From contig JBNKDD010000022.1 in assembly GCA_050288085.1 (NCBI GenBank), positions 1 through 35,040 on the forward strand: 35,040 nucleotides of DNA, read 5' to 3'. Made by a program: the position numbers and the translations under genes. Under the pieces are notes generated by a model. The model was not told the origin of the DNA, made no database searches, and saw only the letters and a program-made list of their open reading frames with translations. The stretch comes from JBNKDD01 sp050288085. Its GTDB lineage: Bacteria > Chloroflexota > Anaerolineae > Aggregatilineales > UBA3940. This document shows positions 1-8,177 of this stretch, one piece after another; positions within the stretch are counted from its first letter, which is position 1; every line of letters starts with the position of its first letter.

Positions 1-1
1 C

Positions 2-22
2 CTTCATCCAATTGAGGTGAAG
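2..22. other. Small hairpin upstream of the SPFH gene
   Basis: CTTCA-t-CC pairs with GG-TGAAG across a six-base loop, leaving one bulged base. It sits about 120 bases before the SPFH start codon, at the window edge, so any larger structure continuing leftwards is out of sight. It could be the terminator or leader remnant of the preceding gene, or part of an RNA belonging to the SPFH-RT cassette. There is no T-tract after it. Confidence 0.3.
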
Positions 23-144
23 TGCAGCGGATGTTAACCCAGGTTCCCCCCAAGTAACGCGCGGCTCCCCCGGACCGGCATTGGAAAAAGTGACCATCAA
101 GAATTTTCTACCTTAGCTATTATTTTTTTGTGGAGGATATGGTA

Positions 145-888
145 ATGGCAGTTAATCTGAGACTACGGCGAGATGAGATCATCTGGGAATATGAGCGTGG
201 TTTGCTCTACAAGGACGGGCGTTTTGAGATGCTGTTGGAGCCGGGGCGTTACAAGTACTGGCGCTGGGAGAAAATCCGCGTACAGCGCGTCAGCCTGCGC
301 CAGATGAGCCAGGCCGTCAACAGCCAATCGATCCTGACCAAAGACAAGATCGAGGTACGGATCACACTGGTGGCGCAGTTCCAGGTCACCGATCCGGTCC
401 AGGCTACCCACGAAGTCGAGAGCTACACCGACCGCCTCTATCAGGATTTGCAGCTTGGACTGCGTGATCTGGTAGCAGGCTACGAGGTCGATGAACTGCT
501 CGAAACCCGCAGCGAGATCGGCGACGAATTGTTCAACGGGATAGCCGAAAGTGCCGCCAGCTACGGCGTCGAACTGCTGCGCGTCGGCATCCGCGATATC
601 GTGCTGCCCGGTGCAGTCCGCAACGTCTTCATGAAGGAAGTCGAAGCAGACCGCCAGGGCCGGGCCGACCTGGTCGCAGCTCAGCACGAGGTCGCAGCCG
701 CACGGGCGCGGGCCAACACCGCCAAGATTCTCAGCCAGAATCCGAACATCGCCCGCCTGCAAGAGATCGATGCCCTGGTCAAACTGGCCGGTCGCCAGGG
801 AAGCGTTGTACTGCTGCCCGGCATGGCCGATTTGCTCTCGCTGGGCAAGAACAACGGCAACGGCAATGGCTCGGCTGGGGGGGAATAA
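145..888 (+). CDS. SPFH/band-7 (slipin-type) domain protein
   Basis: This is a 247-residue SPFH (stomatin/prohibitin/flotillin/HflK-C) domain protein, a family that forms oligomeric membrane-associated scaffolds. Family signatures visible are the early ERGLLYKDGRF and LEPGRY block, the LTKDKIEVRI strand, the DLVAGYEVDELL helix region, and GVELLRVGIRDIVLPG. An alanine/arginine-rich coiled segment (VEADRQGRADLVAAQHE onward) and a Gly/Asn-rich tail follow. No N-terminal membrane hairpin is apparent, unlike classical slipins, so membrane contact would be peripheral or through partners. The ATG at 145 is chosen because GGAGG (132-136) lies 8 bases before it; the GTG at 130 and ATG at 139 are badly placed. 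The next gene, 75 bases downstream on the same strand, is a reverse transcriptase, which suggests one transcript. The SPFH assignment is strong; its job beside an RT is unknown. Confidence 0.9.
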   Translation: MAVNLRLRRDEIIWEYERGLLYKDGRFEMLLEPGRYKYWRWEKIRVQRVSLRQMSQAVNSQSILTKDKIEVRITLVAQFQVTDPVQATHEVESYTDRLYQDLQLGLRDLVAGYEVDELLETRSEIGDELFNGIAESAASYGVELLRVGIRDIVLPGAVRNVFMKEVEADRQGRADLVAAQHEVAAARARANTAKILSQNPNIARLQEIDALVKLAGRQGSVVLLPGMADLLSLGKNNGNGNGSAGGE

Positions 889-906
889 ACCCTGTGTGAG
901 GAAGGC

Positions 907-934
907 GTAGGGGCGACTGGCCAGTCGCCCCTAC
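907..934. repeat. Perfect 28-bp palindrome between SPFH and RT genes
   Basis: The arms GTAGGGGCGACTGG and CCAGTCGCCCCTAC are perfect reverse complements. The element sits in the 75-base gap between the SPFH stop and the RT start, ending 17 bases before the RT ribosome site. The same GTAGGGGC/GCCC..TAC style recurs at 28512-28536 and 29506-29556, so it is most simply a copy of a dispersed REP-like family. Inside a co-transcribed pair it would also fold into a strong RNA hairpin that could attenuate or stabilise the message. Confidence 0.85.
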
Positions 935-963
935 AAAATGGGATTTTGCTAAGGACAACAACC

Positions 964-1869
964 ATGTTCAACAACCTGACCCAACATTTCCGCCGGATGC
1001 TCAACCTGGATCAATCGACCTGGGATCGCGATGCCTGGTGGTTGAACTACCGGTTGGGCAGGCCGCTGGGTTTATCCGAATCGATGATCCAGACCTTGCT
1101 GGCGGGCGGCCCCCTTCCCCCGCGATTCCGCTACCGGCACTTCAAAGTCAAGAAGCGCGACGGCAGCGCCCGCCAGATCGTCGAACCGGGGCCTGATCTG
1201 AAAGAGGTGCAGCGCATCCTGCTCAAAAAGTTCCTCAACCGGCAGTCGACCCACCCGGCAGCGATGGGTTTCCGCAAGGGCCTGTCAATTGCCGACCATG
1301 CCTGGATGCACGCGGGTGCAGCGATCATCATCACGGCAGATATTGAGGATTTTTTCCCCAGCACCAGGCGTGAGCGAATCAAGGAGTGGTGGTCAAACCG
1401 GGGTTACAGCGAGGTAGAAACTCGCCTGCTGACCACCCTGACTACCTATCACGGATCGCTGCCCCAGGGCGCACCGACCAGCCCCGCACTGAGCAATCTG
1501 GTCAATCACCGGCTGGACGAGCGCCTGGACGAGCGTGCCCGGCACAGTGGTGGGCGATATTCACGTTATGGTGACGATATGGTATTTAGCTGGCCGGATG
1601 GTTACGGCCCGCCCTCGGATTTTGAACCCGCCGTCAAGGGAGCGATCCGGGCAGTGGGTTATGAACTCCACCCGGTCAAGGGTTGGAATATCTGGGAGCG
1701 GCGTGACGAGCCGGAAGTGACCGGCTTAATCCTCACCCGACTGGGCGAGGTCGATCTGCCCCGCTCGATGAAGCGGCTGATGAAAGCCCTCGCCCGCAGC
1801 AGCGATCCCTACGACCGGGCACGGCTGTCCGGCTACCGGGGCTACGAATCAATGGTCAAACGAACATAG
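964..1869 (+). CDS. Retron-like reverse transcriptase (RNA-directed DNA polymerase)
   Basis: This is a 301-residue RT. Catalytic motif A is DIEDFF with Asp126, motif B is LPQGAPTSP around Gln168, and motif C is YGDD at 202-205, so the active site is intact. Upstream, HPAAMGFRKGLS resembles the NAxxH region of retron and related RTs. Downstream, EVTGL at 251-255 matches the conserved VTG block, followed by a short thumb ending LSGYRGYESMV. There is no maturase, endonuclease or protease fusion, which argues against a group II intron protein. The length fits compact retron or unclassified (UG-like) RTs. YGDD in place of the commoner YADD is notable. The ATG at 964 has AAGGA at 951-955, 8 bases upstream; the TTG at 946 lacks a site. 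It lies behind the SPFH gene, and no msr-msd of usual size fits in the gap. Confidence 0.9.
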   Translation: MFNNLTQHFRRMLNLDQSTWDRDAWWLNYRLGRPLGLSESMIQTLLAGGPLPPRFRYRHFKVKKRDGSARQIVEPGPDLKEVQRILLKKFLNRQSTHPAAMGFRKGLSIADHAWMHAGAAIIITADIEDFFPSTRRERIKEWWSNRGYSEVETRLLTTLTTYHGSLPQGAPTSPALSNLVNHRLDERLDERARHSGGRYSRYGDDMVFSWPDGYGPPSDFEPAVKGAIRAVGYELHPVKGWNIWERRDEPEVTGLILTRLGEVDLPRSMKRLMKALARSSDPYDRARLSGYRGYESMVKRT

Positions 1870-1936
1870 CAACAACGGGATATTGGGCTGTTGATGTTCT
1901 GGATTATCTGCCTTACCCCACACTAAAGCGTTATCT

Positions 1937-1958
1937 GCCCCCCTTCGCAAAGGGGGGC
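1937..1958. terminator. GC-rich hairpin after the RT gene
   Basis: GCCCCCCTT pairs with AAGGGGGGC around a CGCA loop. A second hairpin (GCGCTC, loop GCGCAT, GAGCGC) follows at 1974-1991. The site lies between the RT and a convergent gene. There is no T-run, so it is a weak Rho-independent terminator at best. It may instead be a repeat remnant or a structured RNA belonging to the RT. Confidence 0.4.
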
Positions 1959-2026
1959 GAATCGCAGCGAATGCGCTCGCGCATGAGCGCGATGGGGGGT
2001 TCAAGACTCAATAATTGTGAAACACC

Positions 2027-2320
2027 CTACCCCTCGGCAAACAACCGCGCAAACCCAGGATAAGCCACCAACGGGATCAACTCAAACCTGATCAACCCCT
2101 CACGCACCAGAGGCAGCGTACCTAACACCTGCTGTGCTTCCTCCAGGCTGTCACATTCAAGCACCAATACCGCCTCCGAACGATCAGCCCGGAAGTACAA
2201 CTCGCGGATGACGCCCTGTTGATGCAGATCCCAGGCGCGGGCCGCCTCAGCTTTGACATGCAGCTGGAAATCCTCCGCCCTCACACCGGGTTGCTCATGT
2301 TCAATCGCCAGAATCTTCAT
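2027..2320 (-). CDS. Muconolactone isomerase-like / YCII-like small protein
   Basis: This is a 97-residue protein with the look of a dimeric alpha/beta-barrel (ferredoxin-fold) family member. It opens with MKILAIEHEQPG, has the helix EAARAWDLHQQGVIRELYF, then a strand-helix-strand region (AVLVLECDSLEEAQ, LPLV) and a closing FELIPLVAYPGFARLF. This order matches the muconolactone delta-isomerase-like family, many of which are small uncharacterised proteins in bacteria that do not degrade aromatics. The start has AGGA and AGGT shortly upstream. It is convergent with the RT and has no metabolic partner nearby, so no substrate can be proposed. Confidence 0.7.
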   Translation of the reverse strand: MKILAIEHEQPGVRAEDFQLHVKAEAARAWDLHQQGVIRELYFRADRSEAVLVLECDSLEEAQQVLGTLPLVREGLIRFELIPLVAYPGFARLFAEG

Positions 2321-2419
2321 GCACCTATCCTAGAATTTTGTATTGCCCCTGTACAACCTGAAGGCTGCCCCCACCCTGATGAGCATTAAGAATTTAGATC
2401 GGCAATTGCGTTCGATCTT

Positions 2420-2462
2420 GACTCCCCTCGCCCTGAGGGAGAGGGGGCGGGGGTGAGGGCCA
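2420..2462. repeat. Degenerate CCCTC/GAGGG repeat copy
   Basis: CTCCCCTCGCCCTGAGGG is followed by AGAGGGGGCGGGGG and TGAGGGC. The segment is made of short CCCTC and GAGGG blocks able to self-pair. It ends in GGGTGAGGGC, as does the larger copy at 25340-25535, and belongs to the same family as 12112-12146. It sits just downstream of the DUF123 gene. Confidence 0.55.
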
Positions 2463-2471
2463 GATGATCAA

Positions 2472-3014
2472 TTAAAATAGCTTACCACCCAAATCATACC
2501 ACCAATCATCCCCCGCCTCGACGCGCAGCAAATGAGTATGGCCGGGCAGATCGTTGGCCCCCAGCCCCTTCTCAATGATCGCCGTGTGCGGATCGGATTC
2601 CAACAGTTCGCCGACTGCCGACTCGATCCGCGTTTCGCTGCGGATCGCGATCACCTGTCTGATCTCAGCAGCCGTCTGATCGAGCAGATAGTCGATATTC
2701 CAATGCAGCCGTTTAGGGGATGGCTGAACGTCGCTAAAAGCAGCGATCAACGCCGGGCGGATCTGGTGGGGCACTTGATCCGCCGTCCGGCTGGCATGAC
2801 GCACCAACCGGCGGGCCAATGCCGCCCGCCCTCGCCCCATCGCCGACCCGACATAGCTGTACGTCCCGGCGGGCAGATCGATCAATTTACCGCCCTTGAA
2901 CCGCCCGAAGGCCAGCCTTAGATCATGATCCACGTCAATCCGCAGAACATAAGCCCCACGCGGCGATTCCCTTCCCAGGAGAATAATTGGTGATACACTC
3001 ATATCTATGAGCAT
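2472..3014 (-). CDS. DUF123 / GIY-YIG-fold domain protein
   Basis: This is a stand-alone DUF123 protein of about 180 residues. Features are an early GAYVLRIDVD strand, GTYSYVGSAMGRG (the GIY-YIG-like G-x-Y...YVGSA core), the basic helix ALARRLVRH, then KRLHWNIDYLLD, a conserved Glu in IESAVGELLE, and GLGANDLPGHTHLLR. In archaea and some bacteria this domain is found alone or fused to endonuclease III, and it is thought to be nuclease-like. Three in-frame starts are possible. The ATG at 3014 has AGGG 8 bases upstream; the GTG at 3023 and ATG at 3002 lack a recognisable site. No nuclease partner is adjacent. Confidence 0.8.
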   Translation of the reverse strand: MLIDMSVSPIILLGRESPRGAYVLRIDVDHDLRLAFGRFKGGKLIDLPAGTYSYVGSAMGRGRAALARRLVRHASRTADQVPHQIRPALIAAFSDVQPSPKRLHWNIDYLLDQTAAEIRQVIAIRSETRIESAVGELLESDPHTAIIEKGLGANDLPGHTHLLRVEAGDDWWYDLGGKLF

Positions 3015-3049
3015 AGCACACACCCTAACCAGAATCTAACCACTCCCAC

Positions 3050-3079
3050 TTAGCACCGGATTCTAGGCTATGGTAGAAT
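3050..3079 (+). promoter_or_regulatory. Candidate sigma70-type promoter of the large kinase
   Basis: TTAGCA (3050-3055) and TAGAAT (3074-3079) are separated by 18 bases. Transcription would begin near 3086, leaving a leader of roughly 47 bases before the ATG at 3133. Only the -10 box is a good match. Confidence 0.35.
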
Positions 3080-3132
3080 GAGTCTCGAACGTCAGTTCAA
3101 TCCTTCCGCGTTGGTATTGCAAGGAAAAAGGT

Positions 3133-6100
3133 ATGAGTACTGCAACCGCCACCTTAACCCGTCAAGTACAGGCCCGCCGCCGCGCCGATCAGATTGGCCG
3201 CGTGGTGATGGTGTTCTTCTTGATCATCACTGCTGCTATCTATCTGGTTGTGCCGTTCGTGGCCCTGGATTATTTACAACAGCCCTTTCTGGGCGTTTTT
3301 ATGGAATACCCAAACCGCGTTAACCGGGCGCTCCTCGCTCCCTTCTCCGGGAGTACGAGCATTGGGACCTCTCTCGACCTGATCAACGGCGACCAGATCT
3401 TATCCGTTGACGGAACGTCGATTAACGGGGCCAGCGACCTGCTCCGCACCCTGGAGAACAAACGTGAGGGTCAACGGGTCGAAATCGAAGTCATCGACAG
3501 AAATGGCAGCTTCAAGACTCGTTATGCTGTTTTGCAGCGCCTTCGTTTCGGGTTGGCCTTTGGCCTGTTCGCCGTCCCCTACCTGACCGGAATCGGCTTC
3601 CTCGCAATCGGCTTATGGGTACACCGCCACCGGCGCGATCAGGCTATCGGGCGGACATTCACCTTGCTGACCTGTGCGGTGGCGCTGATCCTGGTCACCC
3701 TGTTTGACTTGTGGACAACGCACGTCTTTGTCCGGCTCTGGGTAGCCGCCATCCCATTAGCAAGCGGCATCCTGATGATCTTTGCCCTGGTCTTTCCAAC
3801 CGAGGTTGCCCCCGTTGCGAAACACCCGGCGATGCGCTGGCTCCCGATCACCCCGGCACTGCTGTTGATCGTGATCACCCAATGGCTGGTCGGCCTGCGG
3901 AACATCAACATGACGCAGGTCTGGTTCTACCAATATTGGTTTGCGGTGCTGAGTGTGGTGGTTTTTATCAGTGTTATCTTCGCCCGCTCGATCTTTGCCC
4001 GCTCACCCTCCGTGCGGGAGCAAAGCCGGGTCGCGCTGGCCGGTTCACTGATCGCTTTTGCGCCCTTTGTGGCTTTTGCCTTCCAGGTGACCGTCGTACC
4101 GCTCAGTTGGATGATCGCGCTCTCGCTGTTATTCCCGCTGGTGATCGCTTACAGCATCGTGCAGTACAGCGTACTCGATACCACCCGGACACTCAGCTTT
4201 GGCACTACCTACGCGATCATGGCAATTGGCGTCACGATTGGCTACGGCGCGATCATCGCCGGGCTGTCGTTGATCCTGGGGATAGCCCTCAACGAAATCG
4301 CCGCGAATCCGGCCATGATCGCCATCTTCTCATTCACGCTGGTGATGATCTTCCAGCCGATTCACAACTGGCTGCAATCGCGGGTGGATAACTTCTTCTT
4401 CCGAACGCGCGGAGCCTACAACGAGCGCCTGACAATCTTCCGCCAGGAATTGACCGACGCCGCCAGCCTGGGCGAGATCGTCCGGCATCTCAAACGTCAG
4501 GTGCGGGAAAGCCTCCAACCAACCCACATGTACGTTTTCCTGCGCAATTCCAACACCGGCGATTTCGTCTCGATTGGCGAGGGACGCCGCCCGGATACCG
4601 ACATTCAATTTGAACCGAGCAGCGGGTTAGTCCATGCCCTGAGCACCACCCGCAGCGCGATCTTCCTTGAACTGAACAAACCGCTCCCGCCCGAATTAAT
4701 CGGCGAACACGCCCGTTTAGCGGTGCTCCGAACCCCGGTGCTGGTTCCTTTGCAGGGACAGGATCGGCTGGCGGGCTGGGTGTCCGTCGGCGAAAAGCGA
4801 TCCGGCAGCCGCTACGACATTCATGACCTGCGTTTTATTCAGGCCCTCACCGAACAGGCATCGCTCGCCGTCGAACGTGCCCAGGTGATCGGTGACCTGG
4901 AACGGCGTGTCCGTGAACTGGACGTGCTGCGCCAGGTTTCGCAGGCCGTCAACTTCGCTGCCGACCCGGACGACCTGATGGACTTGATTTACCACCAGTC
5001 CAGCAAACTGATCGACACCACCAATTTCTACATTATCGTCCATAACGAGCAGTTCAAAATGCTCAGTTATGCCTTCTACGTAGAGAGCGATGAACGGCGC
5101 ACCGAGTTCGAAGGCTCGATGTGGCCGGAAAATCTCGGCCTGGCCGCCGAGGTGATCCGCTCCCGGCGCGAAATCCTGACCGATAACTACCGCACAGAAT
5201 GTGCCCGGCGGGGTGTCCGCCCGCGTGATACCGGCCATCAAGCCTGGATGGGGGTTCCGCTGCACGCCGGGGCCAGGACGCTGGGCGCGTTGATCGTTGC
5301 CAGTTACGTCCAGGGTGTTTTCTTCACCCGTGATCAGCTCAAGGCTTTCTCCGCCATCGCCGACCAGGCCGCGACCGCCCTTGAAAAAGCCCGCCTGTTC
5401 CAGGAGACAGAAGAACGCGCCCGCCAACTCCAGATTTTGAACGAGATCAGCAAGGAGCTGTCATCAACCCTTGACCTCGAAAGCGTGCTGATCCGTATTA
5501 TGAAGAGCGCCGTCGACATCCTCAACACCGAGGCCGGATCGCTGTTCCTGGTCGAAGAGGAAACCGGCGACCTGGTTTTCCGCGTGGTTGAAGGCGGCGC
5601 GCTGTCCCTGGTTGGGGAGCACATCCCCGCCGGATCAGGTATCGTTGGGGCGGCTGCTGCCTCCGGTGAGCCGGTCATCTCGAACGAAGCCTCCCATGAC
5701 CCGCTGTTCTACGACGATGTAGACCAGGAAACCCGCTTCACCACCCAATCCCTGCTGGCCGTTCCGCTTCGCCTCCAGGATGAGAGCATCGGCGTGCTGG
5801 AAGTGATCAACAAAAAGGACGGCTCGCAGTTCAACACCGACGACGCCGCCCTGCTGACCACCTTTGCGGCACAGGCCGCTATCGCCATCCAAAACGCCAG
5901 CCTGTACGCGGCCACCGACGCCGCCCTCCAGGATCGCATCGACGAATTGCAGAACCTCCAGCGGATCGACCGCGAACTGAACCGCAAGCTTGACTTCGAT
6001 ACGGTCATCAACGCCACGCTGCAATGGGCCATCCGCACCACTGGCGCATCGGCGGGAACCATCGGCATGGTCAATGCGGAAGGCAACGGCCTTGACCTGT

Positions 6101-7185
6101 TGGCCGCGACCGGCTACCGGGAAGACTTCCTGGAAAACCACCAGGATAAGCCGGTTCCGCTCTCCTGGGGGATCGCCGGGCGGGTGCTGGCAAACGGCAG
6201 GGCTGAATTCAGCCGACACGTTCAGGACGACCCATACTACATCGACGCCGCCAGGGATACGACCGTTGCCCAGATCACCGTACCAATCCTGCGGGGCAAC
6301 CAGCCTATTGGCGTACTGGTGCTGGAAAGTGATGTCGCCGAATTATTCACCGACGATGACTTCGCCTTTATCCAACGTCTGGTCGAACACGCCGCCGTCG
6401 CGATTGACAATGCCCGCCTGATCCAGGGCATCGAGCAGGCCAACCGGGATAAGACGCAGTTTATCTCGACCGTTGCCCACGAGTTAAAGAACCCGATGAC
6501 CTCCATCCGGGGCTACACCGACCTGCTGAAAGGCGGGCAGGTCGGCGAAGTGACCGATATGCAGGTGCAGTTCCTCGGCACCATTCGCTCGAACGTCGAC
6601 CGGATGACCCGGCTCGTCTCCGACCTGTCCGACATGGCCCGCATCGAAACCGGCCATATGCGGTTGGAGATGTCACCCATCTCGGTTAAGGATGTCATTG
6701 ACGATACCGTCCGCGGGATGCAGAGCCAGATCGAGGAAAAGAATCAAACGCTCAACCTTGATGTACCGGAAGATCTGCCGAAGATCTTTGCCGACCAGAC
6801 CCGTATGATCCAGGTCATGACCAACCTGGTCAGCAACGCCTACAAGTACACCCCCGAAGGCGGGGAAATCTGGGTTGGTGCAGCGCTCGAAACCGAGGAA
6901 ACCGACACCAACGGCAAACGCGAGATCGTCCACCACTGGGTCAAGGACACCGGCATTGGCATGGACGAGGAAGAACTCGGCAACCTCTTCCAGAAGTTCT
7001 ACCGGACTCAGCGCGGTAAGGGTATGGCGCAAGGCACCGGCTTAGGACTGAACATCACCAAGAACCTGGTCGAGAGTCACGGCGGTCGCATCTGGGTAGA
7101 AAGCACCGTTGGCGAGGGAACATCCTTCCACTACACGATCCCGATTGCAACCGGCAGCGAAGAGGAAGAATCACCGGAAGCGTAA
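3133..7185 (+). CDS. Giant membrane sensor histidine kinase: PDZ, multi-TM, four GAF domains, HisKA-HATPase
   Basis: This 1350-residue protein begins at an ATG with AAGGAAAAAGG just upstream. TM1 (about 23-45) leads to an extracytoplasmic PDZ-like segment (about 75-125; GTSLDLINGDQILSVDG). Eight or nine further TM helices run to about residue 410. Four GAF domains follow, at roughly 430-595, 605-760, 775-930 and 945-1100, separated by helical linkers. The kinase core has its phospho-acceptor at His1116 in FISTVAHELKNP, an N box NLVSNAYKYTPEGG, G1 DTGIGM, F box LFQKFYR and G2 GTGLGLNI. All catalytic boxes are intact, so it should autophosphorylate. No receiver or response regulator is adjacent, making it an orphan kinase. 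What the GAFs and PDZ loop sense cannot be read from sequence. Confidence 0.93.
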   Translation: MSTATATLTRQVQARRRADQIGRVVMVFFLIITAAIYLVVPFVALDYLQQPFLGVFMEYPNRVNRALLAPFSGSTSIGTSLDLINGDQILSVDGTSINGASDLLRTLENKREGQRVEIEVIDRNGSFKTRYAVLQRLRFGLAFGLFAVPYLTGIGFLAIGLWVHRHRRDQAIGRTFTLLTCAVALILVTLFDLWTTHVFVRLWVAAIPLASGILMIFALVFPTEVAPVAKHPAMRWLPITPALLLIVITQWLVGLRNINMTQVWFYQYWFAVLSVVVFISVIFARSIFARSPSVREQSRVALAGSLIAFAPFVAFAFQVTVVPLSWMIALSLLFPLVIAYSIVQYSVLDTTRTLSFGTTYAIMAIGVTIGYGAIIAGLSLILGIALNEIAANPAMIAIFSFTLVMIFQPIHNWLQSRVDNFFFRTRGAYNERLTIFRQELTDAASLGEIVRHLKRQVRESLQPTHMYVFLRNSNTGDFVSIGEGRRPDTDIQFEPSSGLVHALSTTRSAIFLELNKPLPPELIGEHARLAVLRTPVLVPLQGQDRLAGWVSVGEKRSGSRYDIHDLRFIQALTEQASLAVERAQVIGDLERRVRELDVLRQVSQAVNFAADPDDLMDLIYHQSSKLIDTTNFYIIVHNEQFKMLSYAFYVESDERRTEFEGSMWPENLGLAAEVIRSRREILTDNYRTECARRGVRPRDTGHQAWMGVPLHAGARTLGALIVASYVQGVFFTRDQLKAFSAIADQAATALEKARLFQETEERARQLQILNEISKELSSTLDLESVLIRIMKSAVDILNTEAGSLFLVEEETGDLVFRVVEGGALSLVGEHIPAGSGIVGAAAASGEPVISNEASHDPLFYDDVDQETRFTTQSLLAVPLRLQDESIGVLEVINKKDGSQFNTDDAALLTTFAAQAAIAIQNASLYAATDAALQDRIDELQNLQRIDRELNRKLDFDTVINATLQWAIRTTGASAGTIGMVNAEGNGLDLLAATGYREDFLENHQDKPVPLSWGIAGRVLANGRAEFSRHVQDDPYYIDAARDTTVAQITVPILRGNQPIGVLVLESDVAELFTDDDFAFIQRLVEHAAVAIDNARLIQGIEQANRDKTQFISTVAHELKNPMTSIRGYTDLLKGGQVGEVTDMQVQFLGTIRSNVDRMTRLVSDLSDMARIETGHMRLEMSPISVKDVIDDTVRGMQSQIEEKNQTLNLDVPEDLPKIFADQTRMIQVMTNLVSNAYKYTPEGGEIWVGAALETEETDTNGKREIVHHWVKDTGIGMDEEELGNLFQKFYRTQRGKGMAQGTGLGLNITKNLVESHGGRIWVESTVGEGTSFHYTIPIATGSEEEESPEA

Positions 7186-7207
7186 ACACAATTTATTGCT
7201 GATAAAA

Positions 7208-7240
7208 AGAGGCACAACTATCCCACAATAGTGTGCCTCT
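7208..7240. terminator. Bidirectional intrinsic terminator
   Basis: AGAGGCAC plus ACTAT pairs with ATAGT plus GTGCCTCT, with one bulged A and a six-base loop. On the minus strand it is followed by TTTTTATC, a good U-tract for the FkbM gene. On the plus strand TCTGTTTATA follows, a weaker tract for the kinase. It sits between the two convergent genes. Confidence 0.8.
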
Positions 7241-7268
7241 TCTGTTTATATGCTCCAATGCCCCGCCG

Positions 7269-8177
7269 TCAAAACGATGTCATGGCTGTGGCAGGCAATT
7301 CAATGGTGCCATTTTTCTCAACCAATGCCAGACGTTCCAGATCCTCCACACGTAGGGCAATGACCTCCCCCCCCAGGAATTCATCCTCAACAAAACTTGG
7401 GATCAAGACCCCAGTATCGTGAGAGTATGCAATATATCCGGCTTCTCCCAGGATCGATGCGATGTTGGCCCGTTCATCATTGGTCAGCAAGGTATTGTGG
7501 ATAGATAAGAAAAGCGCACCATAACGCCCACTCATCAACCCCGTCTCCATACCTCGAAGAGCACACTCCTCAGCACCTTCGATATCGATCTTGGTCAAGT
7601 CCACAGAATCCAACCCATTATCATCCATATATGTATCGAGTGTCACTGCGTCAACGACAATGCTCTGGTCGGTGTAAGGTCTATCTATAATGCTGGTTGT
7701 ACCAGGCTCAAATAACGTACGTATATGCAAAGTTATTTGGGTGTCTTGATCAGTCACCGCCATCTGATTGAGTGTCACACCCTCAAATTGATTGAGTTCA
7801 ATATGCCTCTGAAACTGAGTAATCATCCGGGGGTTAGGTTCAAAAGCATGTACCCAGGAATCAGGTGCGGCTTGTTTAGCCAGAAATGTAAAGTAACCAA
7901 TATGCCCACCAACATCAAGAATAGTATTTGATTGGCGCGCTATGAACTTCCACCACTTCAACTCGCTTAGAGACCAGGCATTATCAAGGGCAAGATTTGC
8001 CTGCAGAAGATCACGCAGATCCAACTCATAGGAAATTCCATCGATTGTAGTCGAGTAATTTCCAGGGTATGGATAAATTCGAATCAGCAGCGACACGATG
8101 ATATGTGGAATAGGCAAATTAGTGGTATAGATACTTCGTAGCCAACGAGCATATCGGAGATATCGATTGTCTCTCAT
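7269..8177 (-). CDS. FkbM-family SAM-dependent methyltransferase
   Basis: This is a 302-residue FkbM-type methyltransferase. Motif I of the SAM site is ILDVGGHIGYFTFLA, followed by the acidic ribose-binding FEPNPRM and the family's LNQMAVTD segment. The C-terminal FkbM signature is VDAVTLDTYMDDNG plus LTKIDIEGAEECALRGM. FkbM enzymes O-methylate polyketides, sugars or glycans; the acceptor here is unknown and no surface-polysaccharide cluster adjoins it. The gene is visibly lower in GC than its neighbours and uses more A/T-ending codons, which suggests later acquisition. The start has no clear ribosome site. A strong terminator at 7208-7240 follows the stop. Confidence 0.9.
   Translation of the reverse strand: MRDNRYLRYARWLRSIYTTNLPIPHIIVSLLIRIYPYPGNYSTTIDGISYELDLRDLLQANLALDNAWSLSELKWWKFIARQSNTILDVGGHIGYFTFLAKQAAPDSWVHAFEPNPRMITQFQRHIELNQFEGVTLNQMAVTDQDTQITLHIRTLFEPGTTSIIDRPYTDQSIVVDAVTLDTYMDDNGLDSVDLTKIDIEGAEECALRGMETGLMSGRYGALFLSIHNTLLTNDERANIASILGEAGYIAYSHDTGVLIPSFVEDEFLGGEVIALRVEDLERLALVEKNGTIELPATAMTSF

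Noticed and set aside
889..963. Retron msr-msd between the SPFH and RT genes
   Set aside because: The 75-base gap is largely taken up by the palindrome and the ribosome site, too short for a typical msr-msd.
964..1869. Group II intron or diversity-generating retroelement RT
   Set aside because: There is no maturase or endonuclease domain, no intron-like flanking RNA, and no variable-repeat target or accessory gene. The VTG block and length fit retron-like RTs better.
4717..5427. Long antisense open frame inside the giant kinase gene
   Set aside because: It opposes clear GAF and linker coding, has no ribosome site and shows no domain; it is a shadow of biased codon use. The same applies to 3711-4391 on the plus strand.
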